Source: Planctomycetota bacterium (lineage in GTDB: Bacteria > Planctomycetota > UBA11346). Taken from it: DNA of 64,000 nucleotides. The stretch spans positions 209,436 through 273,435 of the forward strand of contig JADGDD010000006.1 in the NCBI GenBank assembly GCA_016745075.1, read 5' to 3'. Shown here in pieces: positions 61,464 through 64,000 of this stretch. The position numbers and the translations under genes are program-made. The stretch's first letter is position 1. Every line of letters begins with the position of its first letter. Under the pieces are notes generated by a model. That model was not told where the DNA came from. It was given only the letters and a program-made list of their open reading frames with translations, and ran no database searches.

Positions 61464-64000
61464 ATGGGACTTTTAGGAATTGGTAAAAAACTGTGGAAAC
61501 ATCCAGATCCACGAAAACGCCAAGAAGGAATTAGCCAGTTACCAGATTCACGACAATCAGATTTTGCAGATATTGCCATTGGTGATGCAGATCAAGCGGT
61601 ACGCCGCTATGCCGCTTCTCGGGTAACAGCAGCAGCCCAATTAAAGCGTTTAATAGAACATACTGATGAGCATATTAAAAAGATGGCACGTCTTCGTCTT
61701 GATAGTGTTAAAGTAGATGAAGTCAAAAAAGGCAGTTTACCAGCAGTTCAGGCCTTACTTGATGCGATTGCAGAACACGGTGCTCTTGCCGAGTTAAGTT
61801 TACAAGCAACGGATACAGCAGTACGCCTTGCGGCCTGTAAGCGTTTATGCGCACAAGAAGATCCAAGCCAAGCCATGCTTACACGTATTGCCGTTCAAGA
61901 TGCTGATGGAGCATTGGCTGGACTTGCACTTGAAAAGATTACTAAGTTATCAAATCTCAAAGAAGTTGCTCGTAAAGCTCAACATGAGCCAATGCGTGCG
62001 GTAGCAGAACAGCGTATCGAATCGATTCGTGAAGAGATGGAGAAACCATCAGATCAACAACTGCGCACTGCTCGTTGTAAAGCAGCAGAACCATTAGTTG
62101 AACGAGCGAAAGCATTAGCGGTCAGCGTGGATACTGCTACCGCCTTGGAAGAATCTAAAGCGTTAAGTAGCGAATGGAGTCAACTCAACGCTGAGTATAC
62201 TGTTGGTGAAGACGAAACATTTCAAACGCTCAAAGCTATATTTGACCGCAGCATGCAAACCATCACAACGCGCCATGCGGAAGAAATGGAGCGTGTGGCT
62301 GCATGGGCAATGGCAGCAGAAGAGCGGCGCTCTTTTTGTGCAGATCTTAAAGGCCGCTTAGAAGCTATTACCGAGTTGGATGCACGTGAAGAGGTGCTTG
62401 CAGGAGCGAAAGAGCAGTGGGCTGAGTTTGCTGATGTAGACCCAGAAGTGTCTGGCGAATTGAATGCCTTATTTGCTGCTGCCCTAGCTGAATGTGCGCC
62501 AGCAGCGGTTGTTGCCAGTGAAGAAACAGAATCGGGCGAAAGTGTTGCCCAAGAACCTGTTCCAGAGGTCGTTCTTTCGGAAGAGGACAGTGCGCGTTTG
62601 ACTGCAATTTTGGATGAAGCAAAAACGTTAAGCGATAGCACAGAATGGCGTACAACTGATCAGCGTTTTAAAGAATTGCATAAACAGTGGAGTTTATTAA
62701 CTGGTGCAATGGCTTATGACGATGAGCGTCGCGTCAGTTTTAATGATAGTTACCATGGATTTAAACAACGTCGTTCAGAACAGCGTCAACAGCGTGGTGA
62801 ACAAATTGAGCAAGCCATTGCTGTTATGGAAACACTTATTGTTGAAGCAGACGCATTAGCCGCAGATGCTCTTGCAGAGCGCGATAGCCGTGTCGGTAAA
62901 GAAAAGCTTGATGCTTTACGCACCGCATGGCGTGAGGCGGGGCGTGTTCCTCGTGACCGAATAGAAGATCAATTGGCTCGTTTTAACGCAGCAACAGAAC
63001 AGGTGCAGGCACAATTACGCAAGGCCTACGAGGAGCAAGATTGGGAACGTTTTGCTAACGCTAGTAAAGCGGAAGATATTATTTCCAGTATTCTTGCACT
63101 TGATAATGATGACGATGAACTCAGTGATGACGAACGTCTTGAGCAATTAAAAACATTGCAAAATGCATGGAAAAAGGCCGGTTATTTTCCGCGCGAGAAG
63201 AAAGACGATCTCTGGACACGATACAAAGCTGCTGGAGATCTCGTTTTTGCTCGTCTAGAAAACTATTTTGCCGAACGAGATACCGAGCGTGCAGAAAATC
63301 TAAAAATTAAGCGTGAATTATTAAACGAACTGACAGACCTCATCACTCTTGAGAAAAGTGATAGTCTTATTCCAGGGGCAGTTGGTGCAGAGGGCGGGCT
63401 GAGTCAGCGTCAGCACGAACGAATTAAAGAAATTCAAGAAACATGGAAAGAAACGGGACAGGTTCCACGTGAGCAATTCCGTGAACTGAATAGTGCATGG
63501 AAGGTGCAGTTGGATTCCTATTATCAAGCGCGTCGTGTTCAATATCAACAACGCAATGCAGAGCAGGAAGATAATCTTGCACTGAAGCAACCGCTTATTG
63601 CCGAAGCCGAAGCGCTTGCTGTTAAAGGCCAACAGTGGAAGGAAGGTAAACTTCCACAAATTGATGAGCCACAATTGGTGAAAGAAATAAAAGATATCCA
63701 ACGTCGTTGGCGAGAAATTGGTCATATTCCAAGAAATCGGATGGATGAAGTCAATGGTACATTCCGTACAGCTTGTGATTCTGTGTATGTGTTGCTAGAA
63801 GATTACATGGCAAAACAGGCAGAGGAACGTTTGGCAAATCTTGAAATCAAAAAAGCCTTACTTGTAGAAATGGAAGAGTTGTTGGAAGAAGAACATCCAG
63901 AATGGTTTAAGGACGACTTCCGTGCTTTACAAGATAAATGGAACGATGCAGGCTATATCCCTCGTGAAAACATTGAAGAGATCAATGGCCGTTATCATAC
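61464..64000 (+). CDS. HEAT-repeat and DUF349 protein, 3' end outside window
   Basis: At least 845 residues from the ATG at 61464 (AGGAGC upstream), still open at the window end. The N-terminal ~200 residues have HEAT-like pairs (ADQAVRRYAASRVTAAAQLK, AVRLAACKRLCAQEDPSQ). From ~400 onward are repeats of the DUF349 type, about 75 residues each: LKTLQNAWKKAGYFPREKKD, IKEIQETWKETGQVPREQFR, IKDIQRRWREIGHIPRNRMD, FRALQDKWNDAGYIPRENIE. The protein is long, charged and helical. The role of DUF349 proteins is unknown. Confidence 0.85.
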   Translation, partial: MGLLGIGKKLWKHPDPRKRQEGISQLPDSRQSDFADIAIGDADQAVRRYAASRVTAAAQLKRLIEHTDEHIKKMARLRLDSVKVDEVKKGSLPAVQALLDAIAEHGALAELSLQATDTAVRLAACKRLCAQEDPSQAMLTRIAVQDADGALAGLALEKITKLSNLKEVARKAQHEPMRAVAEQRIESIREEMEKPSDQQLRTARCKAAEPLVERAKALAVSVDTATALEESKALSSEWSQLNAEYTVGEDETFQTLKAIFDRSMQTITTRHAEEMERVAAWAMAAEERRSFCADLKGRLEAITELDAREEVLAGAKEQWAEFADVDPEVSGELNALFAAALAECAPAAVVASEETESGESVAQEPVPEVVLSEEDSARLTAILDEAKTLSDSTEWRTTDQRFKELHKQWSLLTGAMAYDDERRVSFNDSYHGFKQRRSEQRQQRGEQIEQAIAVMETLIVEADALAADALAERDSRVGKEKLDALRTAWREAGRVPRDRIEDQLARFNAATEQVQAQLRKAYEEQDWERFANASKAEDIISSILALDNDDDELSDDERLEQLKTLQNAWKKAGYFPREKKDDLWTRYKAAGDLVFARLENYFAERDTERAENLKIKRELLNELTDLITLEKSDSLIPGAVGAEGGLSQRQHERIKEIQETWKETGQVPREQFRELNSAWKVQLDSYYQARRVQYQQRNAEQEDNLALKQPLIAEAEALAVKGQQWKEGKLPQIDEPQLVKEIKDIQRRWREIGHIPRNRMDEVNGTFRTACDSVYVLLEDYMAKQAEERLANLEIKKALLVEMEELLEEEHPEWFKDDFRALQDKWNDAGYIPRENIEEINGRYH

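Noticed and set aside
62222..62641. 139-residue open frame antisense to the DUF349 gene
   Set aside because: Ser/Ala-rich shadow of the coding strand, which has a clear repeat structure in its own frame.
1..64000. CRISPR arrays, tRNA or rRNA genes, prophage
   Set aside because: No regularly spaced repeats, no cloverleaf-like tract with a CCA-side pattern, no ribosomal RNA sequence and no phage structural genes were recognised by eye.

Overview
The window looks like chromosomal DNA from a free-living Gram-negative bacterium, most likely of the PVC group (Planctomycetota, Verrucomicrobiota or Lentisphaerota). The signs are a BamA-Skp-LpxD-LpxC outer-membrane and lipid A operon with LpxC fused to FabZ, an ECF sigma factor paired with a membrane FecR-domain protein, secreted NPCBM, LamG-like and PQQ-propeller proteins, SUMF1-type domains, and a dense set of sugar-regulator genes around polysaccharide-degrading enzymes. 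The phylum is an inference from gene content. No rRNA, tRNA or CRISPR array was seen, and no gene-free gap exceeds about 200 bases.

Layout. 1-7899 (+): a Mrp/Mbh-type cation/proton antiporter operon in the order E-F-G-(A C-terminal module)-B-C-D, followed by two further NuoL/MrpA/MrpD-like proteins with a small cysteine-rich membrane protein between them, closed by a strong hairpin terminator. 7993-36801: an accessory region for plant-type polysaccharide use. It holds a secreted beta-helix/LamG protein, a secreted clan GH-A-like glycosidase, a GH88/105 hydrolase behind an IclR regulator, a GH43 enzyme with a C-terminal CBM6-like domain, an AraC regulator divergent from a xylulokinase, a second IclR regulator with an aldo/keto reductase, a LacI regulator, a NhaR-like LysR regulator with an SDR, an ECF-FecR pair, a ribosome hibernation factor, a double-SUMF1 plus PQQ-propeller operon, and two paralogous thioredoxin-fold proteins resembling iodothyronine deiodinases.

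36963-40265: an orphan ExbD, a secreted FKBP with a histidine-rich tail, a UbiA-family membrane protein and endonuclease III. 40345-47238 (-): an apparent signalling and ion-homeostasis operon (SpoIIE-type phosphatase with zinc-finger-like N-terminus, PP2C phosphatase, isochorismatase-like hydrolase, TrkA, TrkH). 47354-51686 (+): a REP-type Y1 transposase, a secreted NPCBM protein and a secreted zinc metalloprotease with a possible C-terminal sorting signal. 51719-57321 (-): the envelope operon bamA-skp-lpxD-lpxC/fabZ. 57512-59028 (+): two tandem related lipoproteins. 59075-61276 (-): a flavoprotein-polyferredoxin membrane fusion. 61464 to the window end (+): a long HEAT/DUF349 protein cut by the window edge.

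How they work together (inference): surface and periplasmic enzymes cut pectin/arabinan-like polymers; GH43, xylulokinase, AKR and SDR would handle the released sugars; each small module carries its own regulator, often divergently transcribed and with an inverted repeat in the shared promoter region. Mrp and Trk would balance Na+/H+ and K+. The most unusual items are the two deiodinase-like proteins, the Mbh-ordered antiporter operon, the CCHC-repeat SpoIIE phosphatase, the tandem lipoproteins and several inverted repeats that look like operators or small elements.
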